A stretch of DNA of 43,400 nucleotides from the NCBI GenBank assembly GCA_036340235.1, contig JAYYZE010000030.1, positions 1 through 43,400 of the forward strand. The letters are read 5' to 3'. A program made the position numbers and the translations under genes. This DNA comes from GCA-2862585 sp036340235. GTDB lineage: Bacteria; Bacteroidota; Bacteroidia; Flavobacteriales; UBA7312. The notes under the pieces are model-generated. The model was given only the letters and a program-made list of their open reading frames with translations. It ran no database searches and was not told the origin of the DNA. Shown piece by piece: positions 9,493 to 17,006 of the stretch (its first letter is position 1; each line of letters starts with the position of its first letter).

Positions 9493-10231
9493 TAAAGCGA
9501 TTGTAACACTCCTTCTTTTGGTACATTCAGTAATAGTGTATGCCCAACATCCCAACCAATTGACCAGGCAAGGAAACAAAGCGTATAAAGACAGTTTGTT
9601 CTCTCAAGCAGAGCAACGATACAGAGACGCACTGGTCAAAAATCAAGACGCATACGCTGCGTCATTCAATCTTGCTGATGCTATATACAAACAAGAACAA
9701 TACGAGGAATCTACTGCTCTGTTTCGTGCACTTGCCGAAAAAACAGATAATAAAATTGACAAATCAAAAAACTACCACAACCTTGGCAATTCGTTGTTAA
9801 AAGAACAAAAAATTGACCAGGCCATTGAGGCTTATAAAAACGCGCTGAGAAATAATCCAGACGACCAAGAAACTAAATTTAATTTAACATACGCTCAAAA
9901 ACTAAAACAACAACAGCAAGAACAACAGCAAGAACAGGAACAAGAACAAGAGCAAGAACAGGAACAAGAGCAAGAACAGGAACAAGAACAAGAGCAGGAA
10001 CAGGAACAGAAACAAGAGCAGGAACAGGAAGAGGAGCAAAATGAAAATCAGGAAGAATCACAAGAACAATCCAAGGAAGAGCCTAAACAGCCACAAGATC
10101 CAAATGAAATGACAGATGAAGAGGCACAACAAATACTCGACGCCCTCCAACAACAAGAAAAAGAACTTCAAGAAGATTTGCAAAAGAAGCAATCTAAAGC
10201 AGTAAAAATGAATATTTTAAAAGATTGGTAA
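9485..10231 (+). CDS. batC: BatC, TPR protein with a long Gln/Glu tract
   Basis: A 248-residue secreted or periplasmic protein. Residues 1-20 are a signal peptide (MNNKAIVTLLLLVHSVIVYA); about 22-130 form TPR helices (FNLADAIYKQEQYEESTALF; YHNLGNSLLKEQKIDQAIEA); about 141-185 are an almost pure Gln-Glu alternation; and the tail is charged. I chose ATG 9485 over an upstream in-frame TTG at 9476 because the signal peptide starts there. The stop overlaps the batD start by one base (TAATG). Poly-Gln/Glu tails are seen in other BatC proteins, but this tract is long and repetitive. Confidence 0.87.
   Translation: MNNKAIVTLLLLVHSVIVYAQHPNQLTRQGNKAYKDSLFSQAEQRYRDALVKNQDAYAASFNLADAIYKQEQYEESTALFRALAEKTDNKIDKSKNYHNLGNSLLKEQKIDQAIEAYKNALRNNPDDQETKFNLTYAQKLKQQQQEQQQEQEQEQEQEQEQEQEQEQEQEQEQEQKQEQEQEEEQNENQEESQEQSKEEPKQPQDPNEMTDEEAQQILDALQQQEKELQEDLQKKQSKAVKMNILKDW
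9905..10036 (+). repeat. In-frame CAA/CAG-GAA/GAG hexamer repeat coding Gln-Glu
   Basis: About 130 bases made of imperfect 6-base units (CAAGAA, CAGGAA, CAAGAG), grouped in near-identical 18-24-base blocks, encoding the Gln-Glu tract of BatC. A unit of six keeps the reading frame when it gains or loses copies, so length variation would change the linker without breaking the gene. The complementary strand also reads open here as a Val/Pro/Leu-rich frame, which I regard as an artefact. Confidence 0.85.
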
Positions 10232-11991
10232 TGATGAAAAAATTACTAATCATATTGTTAATGCCATACGCACTATTGGGTCAAGAACTAAAACTCGGTG
10301 TTAGTAAAAACCCCGTAGCCGTTGGTGAACAATTTACCATAGAATTTAGCTTTGACGGTGATGCCTCAAACTTTATAGGGCCAAACCTAACAGGATTAAG
10401 AAAATTAGGTGGTCCTAATAAATCTTCGAGCAGTAGCATGCAGATTATTAATGGAAAAGTCACAAGCTCCAATACAACGTCCTTTTCTTATTATGTAAAA
10501 GCCCTCAACGAAGGACAAATTACCATTGGCGAGGCAAGTGTAAAATCTAACGGAAAAACATATCGCTCTAAAGCGGGTACTATAGAAATAGTAAAGTCAA
10601 ATCCTAAATCAAAACAAGAAAGTTTATCCATCACTGACAACGTCACTCTGAATGCCAGTGTAAATCGTACTTCCGTCTTTCAAGGTGAACAAATTGTGGT
10701 TACCTACAAGCTAGTCTCCAAAATAAATTTAGCTGATATTAACCTAACTGCAGTACCCGAGTTCAATGGGTTTTGGAAAGATGAGATTGAATCAAATTCA
10801 AACGGTAAAATAGAAGTCATAAATGGACAAAGACATAGGGTTTGGGAAGTCAAACGATACATACTAACGCCACAAAAGAGTGGTACTCTAAAAATCGATC
10901 CGATGAAAATCGATGTTACTGTACAAATTCAAAACAGAAGAAGTAATGACCCCTTTAGAGATCCTTTCGGTTTTTTTGGAAGCACTCAAAATGTGATTGA
11001 GGAAGTATCGTCCAGACCTATTGCCATCACAGTCGAAGACTTACCTAGCAAAGCACCAGAAAATTTCAGCGGAGCAGTAGGTCAATTTAAAATTGCTTCT
11101 TCGGTAGATAAATTATCCTTAGACGCCAATCAAGCTGTCAATTACACCATTGTACTTTCAGGAAAAGGAAACCTACACCTTATTGATAACGTTCCTGTCT
11201 CCTTTCCATCTAATTTCGAGACCTACGACCCACAAAAAAAAGATAAAGTATTTACCTCCAAAAGTGGGTATGGAGGAAAAGTAGAATTTGAGCACCTACT
11301 TGTGCCTCGCTTCAAAGGAGAATATATTATCCAAAAGCATGATTTTTGCTATTTCGACCCCAAAGCAAAAGACTACAAAACCATTAGCACTGAGCCAATT
11401 ACCATTAATGTGTTAAAAGGTAAAGAAGATTCTGAAGCTTATTACAGTTCTGAGAAGCTAAGCGAGTCATCATCTCAGAAATTAGAGAATATTTATAATC
11501 AAACAAAATTATTTTCAAAGACCGAAAAGAAAAACCACGACACGCTAGTATTTCTTTTGCTTTTGCTACCAATCATTGGTATTTTAGTTTATTTAATTGT
11601 GTTATACATACAAGCTAAAAACATGGCAGATCCAATTATGGGCAAATACAAGAAATCACTAAAAATTGCTCAAAAAAGACTTAAAAATGCCAAAAAACAC
11701 CAAGAAAACGATCAAAAAGAGCTATTTTTTGAAGAAATAGAAAAGTCACTATGGTCCTACTTTTCGAATAAATTTAACGTCAATACTGCCGATTTGTCAA
11801 AAGATACCATCAATGACTTTTTCAAAAAAAACAGCATTTCTGAGTCGGTCTCTAACAATTTCACCTCCATTATAGAAAAAAGTGAATTTTGTCGCTTTGC
11901 TCCTTCCTCCCTTGACGCAGAGGATATGAATCGGGTCTATGAGTTGGCAACCAAAGTCATTATTGATGTTGAACAATATTTAAAAAAATGA
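10231..11991 (+). CDS. batD: BatD (oxygen tolerance family) membrane protein
   Basis: A 586-residue BatD: signal peptide (MMKKLLIILLMPYALLGQ), several beta-sandwich domains in the periplasm (family phrase LKLGVSKNPVAVGEQFTIEF; QNRRSNDPFRDPFGFFG loop), one membrane helix near residue 440 (FLLLLLPIIGILVYLIVLYI) and a cytoplasmic helical domain at the end. It begins on the last base of the batC stop codon (TAATGATG; ATG 10231 or 10234 are both possible) and ends in an ATGA overlap with batE. It likely scaffolds the Bat complex across the inner membrane; function is inferred from the family. Confidence 0.9.
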   Translation: MMKKLLIILLMPYALLGQELKLGVSKNPVAVGEQFTIEFSFDGDASNFIGPNLTGLRKLGGPNKSSSSSMQIINGKVTSSNTTSFSYYVKALNEGQITIGEASVKSNGKTYRSKAGTIEIVKSNPKSKQESLSITDNVTLNASVNRTSVFQGEQIVVTYKLVSKINLADINLTAVPEFNGFWKDEIESNSNGKIEVINGQRHRVWEVKRYILTPQKSGTLKIDPMKIDVTVQIQNRRSNDPFRDPFGFFGSTQNVIEEVSSRPIAITVEDLPSKAPENFSGAVGQFKIASSVDKLSLDANQAVNYTIVLSGKGNLHLIDNVPVSFPSNFETYDPQKKDKVFTSKSGYGGKVEFEHLLVPRFKGEYIIQKHDFCYFDPKAKDYKTISTEPITINVLKGKEDSEAYYSSEKLSESSSQKLENIYNQTKLFSKTEKKNHDTLVFLLLLLPIIGILVYLIVLYIQAKNMADPIMGKYKKSLKIAQKRLKNAKKHQENDQKELFFEEIEKSLWSYFSNKFNVNTADLSKDTINDFFKKNSISESVSNNFTSIIEKSEFCRFAPSSLDAEDMNRVYELATKVIIDVEQYLKK

Positions 11992-12719
11992 AACAGGTTT
12001 TACTAGTAACATGTATTCTTTGGGCCACTTTGGCAATATCTGACACCTACGATTCAGACAGTCAATTTTTAGAAGCCAACGAATTGTATAATAACCAAAA
12101 CTATGCCCAAGCCATTGATATCTATCAGTCAATATTAGATGCTCAGCTAAGCTCATTTGAATTGTACTACAACTTGGCAAACAGTTATTTTCAATTTGGA
12201 AAAATTCCTAAAAGTATATTGTACTATGAAAAAGCCCTTTGCTTAGAACCCCATAACACAAACTGTTTACACAACCTTGGCCTTGCTCAACAACGAATTT
12301 CAATCACAGAACCCATGCCCATACTTTTTTACAAAAAGTGGTGGAATGCCGTATCAAGCTATCTATCACCCATCAAATGGTCAGTCGTAGCAATTGTAAG
12401 TGTTTGGTGTACCTGCTTATTGTGTTTTTCGTTCATAAAAAATAGAAAACGATGGGTTTTTAGTACATTGCTCACCTTCACCTTTTTATCAGTAATATTC
12501 ATTACTATACTAATAGATGCTCAACAAAGAGAAAAATTGAATTATGCTATTGTTATGCAAGACGCCACTGTGTCAGCCAATGACAAACCTAATTTGACCG
12601 TAACCGCTGGCAATAAAGTGCTAGTAAAAGAAAGTCTCAACAAAAAGAGTTTTATCATTCTGGCAGATGGACAAAGCGGTTGGTTAGAGAACAGCTATTT
12701 TACTTACATAAAAAACTAA
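11988..12719 (+). CDS. batE: BatE, TPR and SH3-like membrane protein
   Basis: A 243-residue protein with a signal sequence, TPR repeats at about 22-100 (YNNQNYAQAIDIYQ; YYNLANSYFQFGKIPKSILY), two central membrane helices (about 123-145 and 153-175) and a C-terminal SH3-like domain (AIVMQDATVSANDKPNLT...GWLENSYF). This is the standard BatE layout. It is the last overlapping gene of the moxR-bat operon (ATGA overlap with batD). The next gene begins 23 bases downstream and may still be co-transcribed, since no terminator is visible between them. Confidence 0.88.
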   Translation: MKQVLLVTCILWATLAISDTYDSDSQFLEANELYNNQNYAQAIDIYQSILDAQLSSFELYYNLANSYFQFGKIPKSILYYEKALCLEPHNTNCLHNLGLAQQRISITEPMPILFYKKWWNAVSSYLSPIKWSVVAIVSVWCTCLLCFSFIKNRKRWVFSTLLTFTFLSVIFITILIDAQQREKLNYAIVMQDATVSANDKPNLTVTAGNKVLVKESLNKKSFIILADGQSGWLENSYFTYIKN

Positions 12720-12742
12720 ACCGTTTATTTTTTATTCGATAG

Positions 12743-13234
12743 ATGAAAATAGGGCTACTGTCAGATACACACTCCTTCTTACATCCAAAAGTATTTGAGC
12801 ACTTTCAAGAATGTAAAGAAATTTGGCATGCTGGCGATATCGGCTCAATAGAGGTGTTAAATCAACTAATGGCCTTCAAACCAACTCGCGCTGTCTATGG
12901 AAACGTTGACAACCACATCATTAGAAATAGCTGTCCAAAACACCAACGCTTCCAATTTGAGGGGCTGAACGTTTGGATGACTCATATTGGGGGCTATCCA
13001 CACAAGTACAACCCTGAAATTAGAAAGAGTCTAGACGCCAACTGTCCAGACCTATTTATCTGTGGCCACTCACACATTTTAAAAGTTATGTACGACAAAA
13101 AAAGAGATTTGTTACACATGAACCCTGGTGCCGCTGGTAAATATGGTATCCATCAACGAATTACAATGCTACGCTTTGATGTACACAGAGGCAAAATAAA
13201 AAACCTTGAACTTATTGAATTTGACAAACGTTAA
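12743..13234 (+). CDS. YfcE/MJ0936-type metallophosphoesterase
   Basis: A 163-residue calcineurin-fold phosphodiesterase. Metal ligands are visible as SDTH (Asp8, His10), GDIG (Asp32), GNVDN (Asn54) and the C-terminal CGHSH. Such small cytoplasmic enzymes cleave phosphodiesters in vitro, with uncertain physiological substrates. It follows batE by 23 bases with no terminator, and its 3' end overlaps the convergent DUF4293 gene by 4 bases. The start ATG 12743 (MKIGLLSDTHS) is the only sensible one. Confidence 0.87.
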   Translation: MKIGLLSDTHSFLHPKVFEHFQECKEIWHAGDIGSIEVLNQLMAFKPTRAVYGNVDNHIIRNSCPKHQRFQFEGLNVWMTHIGGYPHKYNPEIRKSLDANCPDLFICGHSHILKVMYDKKRDLLHMNPGAAGKYGIHQRITMLRFDVHRGKIKNLELIEFDKR

Positions 13235-13620
13235 CGCAACCTGTCAGCAGATTGAACAAGGCGCTCGTCTTTTTTGATAAATCGATTCGCAAGCAATATC
13301 AAGATGTATGGGATAATAAAGACAAATAACCCCTCTTTGAGCATCCCATCGCCCTTGGTAAAAAATAAAATAAAAAAAGTAGCTGAAAGAAAAAATTTAG
13401 CAATGTTGTTAATCAAAAGTTGTTTTTTTCTATTAGAAAACAAAAAAACAGAGTAAAACAACAAAGCTGCAGAGGCAAGACTAGACAGGTGTGCAAAAAT
13501 CGATTGATAAATAAAGAATAAATCGCCATTGGATTTTAGTATAACTGGTAAAAAGTAAGTAATTGCCAAAGTAAACAGGATGGCAAACAACATATATACG
13601 GACTGAACTCTTTGAATCAC
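13231..13620 (-). CDS. DUF4293 membrane protein
   Basis: A 129-residue protein with four membrane helices. The N-terminus MIQRVQSVYMLFAILFTLA matches the conserved opening of the Bacteroidota family DUF4293. The start is a GTG at 13620; an earlier in-frame GTG at 13641 overlaps the TAATTTTG promoter box and so is unlikely. In this phylum the gene is commonly divergent from, or next to, rho, as it is here. No function is known. Confidence 0.82.
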   Translation of the reverse strand: MIQRVQSVYMLFAILFTLAITYFLPVILKSNGDLFFIYQSIFAHLSSLASAALLFYSVFLFSNRKKQLLINNIAKFFLSATFFILFFTKGDGMLKEGLFVFIIPYILILLANRFIKKDERLVQSADRLR

Positions 13621-13640
13621 AATTTTAAATTTTAAAAACA

Positions 13641-13675
13641 CAAAATTAAATAATAAATGCTTGACTTAATTCAAA
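13641..13675 (-). promoter_or_regulatory. Promoter of the DUF4293 gene
   Basis: On the minus strand TTTG (13672-13675) is followed after 23 bases by TAATTTTG (13641-13648), a perfect TAnnTTTG -7 box with a somewhat long spacer. The GTG start lies 20 bases downstream. It overlaps the oppositely oriented rho promoter. Confidence 0.45.
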
Positions 13676-13690
13676 TATTTGTTATAATTG
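13661..13690 (+). promoter_or_regulatory. Promoter of rho
   Basis: TTGAC at 13661-13665 and TATAATTG at 13683-13690, with exactly 19 bases between TTG and the -7 box. The box has one mismatch from TAnnTTTG, but also contains a perfect TATAAT. A leader of about 70 bases follows, with a weak AAACC/GGTTT hairpin and a T-run at 13700-13722 that could act as an attenuator. Confidence 0.55.
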
Positions 13691-13766
13691 CAAGCAGATA
13701 AACCGTTTTATTTAGGTTTTTTATTCCAACCTTTTCATATCACCTTAAAAAATATTCAATAAAAAA

Positions 13767-15134
13767 ATGATTGATATTCATACCTTAAACAAAAAGCTAC
13801 TAGCAGAACTCAGAGAAATCGCGAAAGAATTGGGCGTCCCTAGATACCAAAAGTTAAAAAAGAAAGACCTTGTGTATCAAATACTAGATGTACAAGCCAA
13901 GGAGCTTTCCATTAAGAAAAAGACAGAAGAAGTAAGAAAAGAAAAGAGTTCTCAAACAAGCCATAACCCTAATCACAATAGACATCACCCAAACAGAGCT
14001 CAAGATCACTTTGAGTTTGACAGTATAGTAACGGCCGAAGGCGTATTGGAAATGATGCCTGACGGATTTGGCTTTTTACGATCATCAGACTACAATTACC
14101 TAAGCTCTCCTGATGATATTTACGTCTCTAATTCTCAAGTAAGATTATTTGGTCTAAAGACTGGCGACACTGTGCAAGGCACCGTTAGACCACCAAAAAG
14201 AGGAGAAAAATATTTCCCACTAATTAAAGTAAAAAAGATAAACGGTAGAGAACCCAACTTTGTAAGAGACAGGGTCCCCTTTGAATTCCTAACGCCGCTA
14301 TTTCCAGATGAAAAGTTCAAACTAACCGAAAATGGCAAAAGCTCACTTTCTACAAGAATGATTGACTTATTTGCTCCTATCGGTAAAGGACAAAGAGGAC
14401 TCATCGTTGCTCAGCCAAAAACAGGAAAGACAGTATTATTAAAAGAAGTTGCCAATGCCATAGCTGCCAATCATCCCGAAGCATATCTCATGATACTTCT
14501 TATTGACGAACGTCCTGAAGAGGTAACAGACATGGCAAGAAATGTCAATGCCGAAGTGATTGCCTCCACCTTTGACGAACCAGCGGAGCGTCACGTTAGA
14601 ATTGCTAATATAGTATTAGAAAAAGCCAAGAGATTGGTAGAATGCGGTCACGATGTGGTTATTTTATTAGATTCTATCACTAGACTGGCAAGGGCCTACA
14701 ACACTGTACAACCTGCCTCTGGAAAAATCCTAACCGGTGGTGTTGATGCGAACGCCCTTCAAAAGCCAAAACGCTTTTTTGGTGCTGCCAGAAAAATTGA
14801 AAATGGTGGTTCACTCACTATTCTAGCCACTGCCCTGACCGAAACTGGTAGCAAGATGGACGAAGTCATCTTTGAAGAATTTAAAGGTACTGGAAACATG
14901 GAGCTACAACTCGACAGAAAAATTTCCAACCGACGTATTTACCCAGCCATCGATGTCACCTCGTCAAGCACTAGAAGAGAAGATCTATTGCTTGGTAAGG
15001 AATTAACTCAAAAAATATGGGTACTCAGAAATCATCTAGCCGACATGACAGCCGTAGAGTCCATCGAATTCATGAGAGATCGCTTGTTACGCACTGAAAC
15101 AAATGAGGAATTTATCATTACAATGAATAGCTAA
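13767..15134 (+). CDS. rho: Transcription termination factor Rho
   Basis: Rho is the hexameric RNA helicase that ends transcription at Rho-dependent sites. The 455-residue protein has a Rho N-terminal helical domain (about 1-45), a short charged His/Asn-rich linker (about 46-82), the RNA-binding cold-shock-like fold (VLEMMPDGFGFLRSSDYNYL at 93-112), Walker A AQPKTGKT at 215-222, Walker B VVILLDSITRLARAYN, and the Q/R-loop region ending GTGNMEL. Many Bacteroidota Rho proteins carry a much longer disordered insertion after the N-terminal helices; here it is only about 35 residues. The gene ends tail-to-tail with the next, with no gap. Confidence 0.96.
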   Translation: MIDIHTLNKKLLAELREIAKELGVPRYQKLKKKDLVYQILDVQAKELSIKKKTEEVRKEKSSQTSHNPNHNRHHPNRAQDHFEFDSIVTAEGVLEMMPDGFGFLRSSDYNYLSSPDDIYVSNSQVRLFGLKTGDTVQGTVRPPKRGEKYFPLIKVKKINGREPNFVRDRVPFEFLTPLFPDEKFKLTENGKSSLSTRMIDLFAPIGKGQRGLIVAQPKTGKTVLLKEVANAIAANHPEAYLMILLIDERPEEVTDMARNVNAEVIASTFDEPAERHVRIANIVLEKAKRLVECGHDVVILLDSITRLARAYNTVQPASGKILTGGVDANALQKPKRFFGAARKIENGGSLTILATALTETGSKMDEVIFEEFKGTGNMELQLDRKISNRRIYPAIDVTSSSTRREDLLLGKELTQKIWVLRNHLADMTAVESIEFMRDRLLRTETNEEFIITMNS

Positions 15135-15941
15135 TTAATCTGAGTAATTAACTTTAATAGTTATCTTTTTACCCACCTGAAGCTCGGATAGTACGGCATG
15201 TTTCGTCTTTTTATCAATTAGTTCTATTCGTGTGGTATTATTAGCTTTCTCACCTTCATTCTCCGCTATAATTTCCACCACATTTTCGCCATGTCTCAGT
15301 AAATAGCTAATGGTTTTTTTTTTAGAAAACATGGTAGCATTAGACAAGACCTTTTCACCATTGATAATGACCGTCATCCTATCGCCATCCTCAATGGAAG
15401 AATCCCACAGTTGCATTTTGAACTTTTTACTTTCCCAATTAATAGTATGCTCGTCACCTGACTGTAAAAATGTAAGTTGATTTTCACTGCGTTTAGTGAT
15501 AATTTCTTGTACTTTCTGAACTCTTTTTAGTTGCTTTTCTAATTTAGCCTTTTCGGAAAACAAAACCTTTCCACTGGCACAAACCTCCCCATTTAAGTAA
15601 TAGCCAGTAAAATCACCATGGTATGTTTTTTTATTTTTGCGCTGAGCTTTAAACTCAACAAAGCAAAAGCTAGAAATAGGCTCCTCAGAAATGGTAGAAA
15701 TAATCTGAAATTCTTTAATTTCTATACTTTTTTTACTGTAATAGCCACTAATCTCGCTTTTAGTTTCAAAATCAGTACCTATTCCCGTGATAGAAAAACC
15801 ATTTATTTGACCCTTATTATCATCAAAAATCATACGATAGCTTATTGGCCTGACATTCTCCAAAAATAAAAAGCCCATGTAATCATGGCTCTGTGCCATT
15901 AGATTACAAGACAACATGACCATTACTACTATCCATTTCAT
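15135..15941 (-). CDS. Secreted protein of unknown function
   Basis: A 268-residue protein I cannot name. It has a signal peptide (MKWIVVMVMLSCNLMAQ). The N-terminal half (about 20-130) is a beta-rich domain that begins with YMGFLFLENVRPISYRMIF. A Lys/Glu helix near 130-155 leads to a C-terminal beta-sandwich (about 165-265) containing LWDSSIEDGDRMTVIINGE and HGENVVEIIAENEGEKANNT; this type of domain recurs in secreted Bacteroidota proteins. Its stop abuts the rho stop with zero gap. The start ATG 15941 is well placed for the signal peptide. Location is probably periplasm or outer-membrane surface. Confidence 0.7.
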   Translation of the reverse strand: MKWIVVMVMLSCNLMAQSHDYMGFLFLENVRPISYRMIFDDNKGQINGFSITGIGTDFETKSEISGYYSKKSIEIKEFQIISTISEEPISSFCFVEFKAQRKNKKTYHGDFTGYYLNGEVCASGKVLFSEKAKLEKQLKRVQKVQEIITKRSENQLTFLQSGDEHTINWESKKFKMQLWDSSIEDGDRMTVIINGEKVLSNATMFSKKKTISYLLRHGENVVEIIAENEGEKANNTTRIELIDKKTKHAVLSELQVGKKITIKVNYSD

Positions 15942-15990
15942 AGCCCCAAAGAACAGAAAAAAAAGAATATGATGGAAATCGTGAAATGAT

Positions 15991-15998
15991 TATCTTTG
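15991..15998 (+). promoter_or_regulatory. Candidate -7 box directly before the DUF2752 gene
   Basis: TATCTTTG is a perfect TAnnTTTG match ending only six bases before the ATG at 16005, so the transcript would begin at or next to the start codon. The -33 half is not convincing. Confidence 0.5.
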
Positions 15999-16004
15999 AA
16001 TTTG

Positions 16005-16292
16005 ATGAAAAAAAAAATAAATCGAATTTATTTTACAATACTGCTAATAATCCCCATAGTATTACTTATTCTGCCTGCCGATTATTTTGACAAAGGCCAA
16101 TCTGTTTGTGTATCCGTACTTTTATTTGATAAAAACTGCTATGCTTGCGGAATGACCAGAGCCGTACAACACCTTATTCATCTTGATTTCCAGCAAGCCA
16201 GCGAATTCAACAAATTATCTTTTTTGATACTTCCATTGTTGATTGTTTCTTATTACAACACACTAAAAAAAGTATACAAAAAAATTAAGTAA
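16005..16292 (+). CDS. DUF2752 membrane protein
   Basis: A 95-residue protein with two membrane helices (about 8-26 and 68-84) around the DUF2752 signature CYACGMTRAVQHLIHLDF at 44-61. The family is found in Bacteroidota and others without known function; the conserved Cys pair and Arg face the membrane boundary. An in-frame TTG upstream at 15996 lies inside the promoter box, so ATG 16005 is preferred. It is followed 45 bases later by a TM2 gene; these two families are frequent neighbours in this phylum. Confidence 0.83.
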   Translation: MKKKINRIYFTILLIIPIVLLILPADYFDKGQSVCVSVLLFDKNCYACGMTRAVQHLIHLDFQQASEFNKLSFLILPLLIVSYYNTLKKVYKKIK

Positions 16293-16337
16293 TCATTACT
16301 TTTCCTATATTGTAGGCATTAACCAAGATTTATAATT

Positions 16338-16649
16338 ATGAAGAAATTTCTATTTATTGCGCTAGCCGTATTGTCGATTAGTGCTGTTTGCTATGCATCC
16401 TTTCCTGTGAGCGAACAAGTATCAAATAGTGAAGTAATTGTTTCTAGTGCCGAGGCGGCAGCGCCTCTTGCTGCTGACATCGATTGGACCTTATTCATTA
16501 TTTGTTGGTTTGCAGGTGCTCTTGGTATTCACCGCTTTATTATTGGCGATGTGACCAACGGAATCTTAATGCTTTTAACCCTTGGTGGTTGCGGTATATG
16601 GGTTATCATAGACCTAATCAAAATCGCGCAAGGTAAAATGCGAATGTAA
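16338..16649 (+). CDS. TM2 domain protein
   Basis: A 103-residue protein with a signal peptide (MKKFLFIALAVLSISAVCYA), a short Ser/Ala-rich linker and a TM2 domain (about 50-98): two helices with FAGALGIHRFIIGDVTNGIL between them and a Gly-Gly-Cys-Gly turn. TM2 proteins are small membrane proteins of uncertain role. A strong intrinsic terminator lies 4 bases after the stop. Its mature N-terminus ASFPVSEQ resembles AAFPIAPE of the gene at 16695. Confidence 0.87.
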   Translation: MKKFLFIALAVLSISAVCYASFPVSEQVSNSEVIVSSAEAAAPLAADIDWTLFIICWFAGALGIHRFIIGDVTNGILMLLTLGGCGIWVIIDLIKIAQGKMRM

Positions 16650-16653
16650 TTTT

Positions 16654-16684
16654 AAAAAACCTCCTTTTTAGGAGGTTTTTTTTA
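16654..16684 (+). terminator. Intrinsic terminator after the TM2 gene
   Basis: An 11-base inverted repeat (AAAAAACCTCC at 16654-16664, GGAGGTTTTTT at 16671-16681) with a six-base loop and a T-run. The A-run on the 5' side makes it potentially bidirectional. Confidence 0.9.
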
Positions 16685-16694
16685 TTTTAGCACG

Positions 16695-17006
16695 ATGAAA
16701 AACTTATTATATTTCTTGACTACGATGCTCTTGTGTTCGTCCGTTCATGCTGCTTTTCCAATAGCTCCTGAAACACTTGGAACAGCTGTGCAAAAAACAA
16801 GCACTGATTTTCATTTTGGCGGCTATTTCATTGGGCTTCTTCTTGGAATTGCAGGAACAATTCTTTGTTATGTTGCGAACAAAAAAGAAATAATTCGTTC
16901 GGCCTGGTATGGCTTTGGAACGAGGATTTTTTTAGTTTTTTCGTTGGTAGTAATATTCTTTATTCGATTAAATTCCAATGACGACAATAATAGGCACTAT
17001 TTTTAG
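16695..17006 (+). CDS. Small membrane protein of unknown function
   Basis: A 103-residue protein with a signal peptide (MKNLLYFLTTMLLCSSVHA), a short extracytoplasmic segment and two membrane helices (about 42-62 and 72-92), ending in a polar tail. The mature start AAFPIAPE resembles that of the TM2 protein just upstream, so the two may have related N-termini. It begins 11 bases after the TM2 terminator, so it needs its own promoter or read-through; TATTTTAG at 16683 is a possible imperfect -7 box. It overlaps the convergent Mpl gene by 4 bases. I do not recognise the family. Confidence 0.65.
   Translation: MKNLLYFLTTMLLCSSVHAAFPIAPETLGTAVQKTSTDFHFGGYFIGLLLGIAGTILCYVANKKEIIRSAWYGFGTRIFLVFSLVVIFFIRLNSNDDNNRHYF

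Noticed and set aside
9905..10036. Repeat resembling a CRISPR or satellite array
   Set aside because: The units are 6 bases, have no spacers and encode protein; it is a coding microsatellite.
9879..10061. Minus-strand Val/Pro/Leu-rich open frame opposite batC
   Set aside because: It exists only because the Gln-Glu codon repeat has no stops on the other strand; low complexity, no independent signals.
13720..13766. AACCGTTT-rich segment shared between the yfcE upstream region (12720) and the rho leader (13702)
   Set aside because: The shared stretch is short and A/T-rich; chance is the simplest explanation without comparative data.
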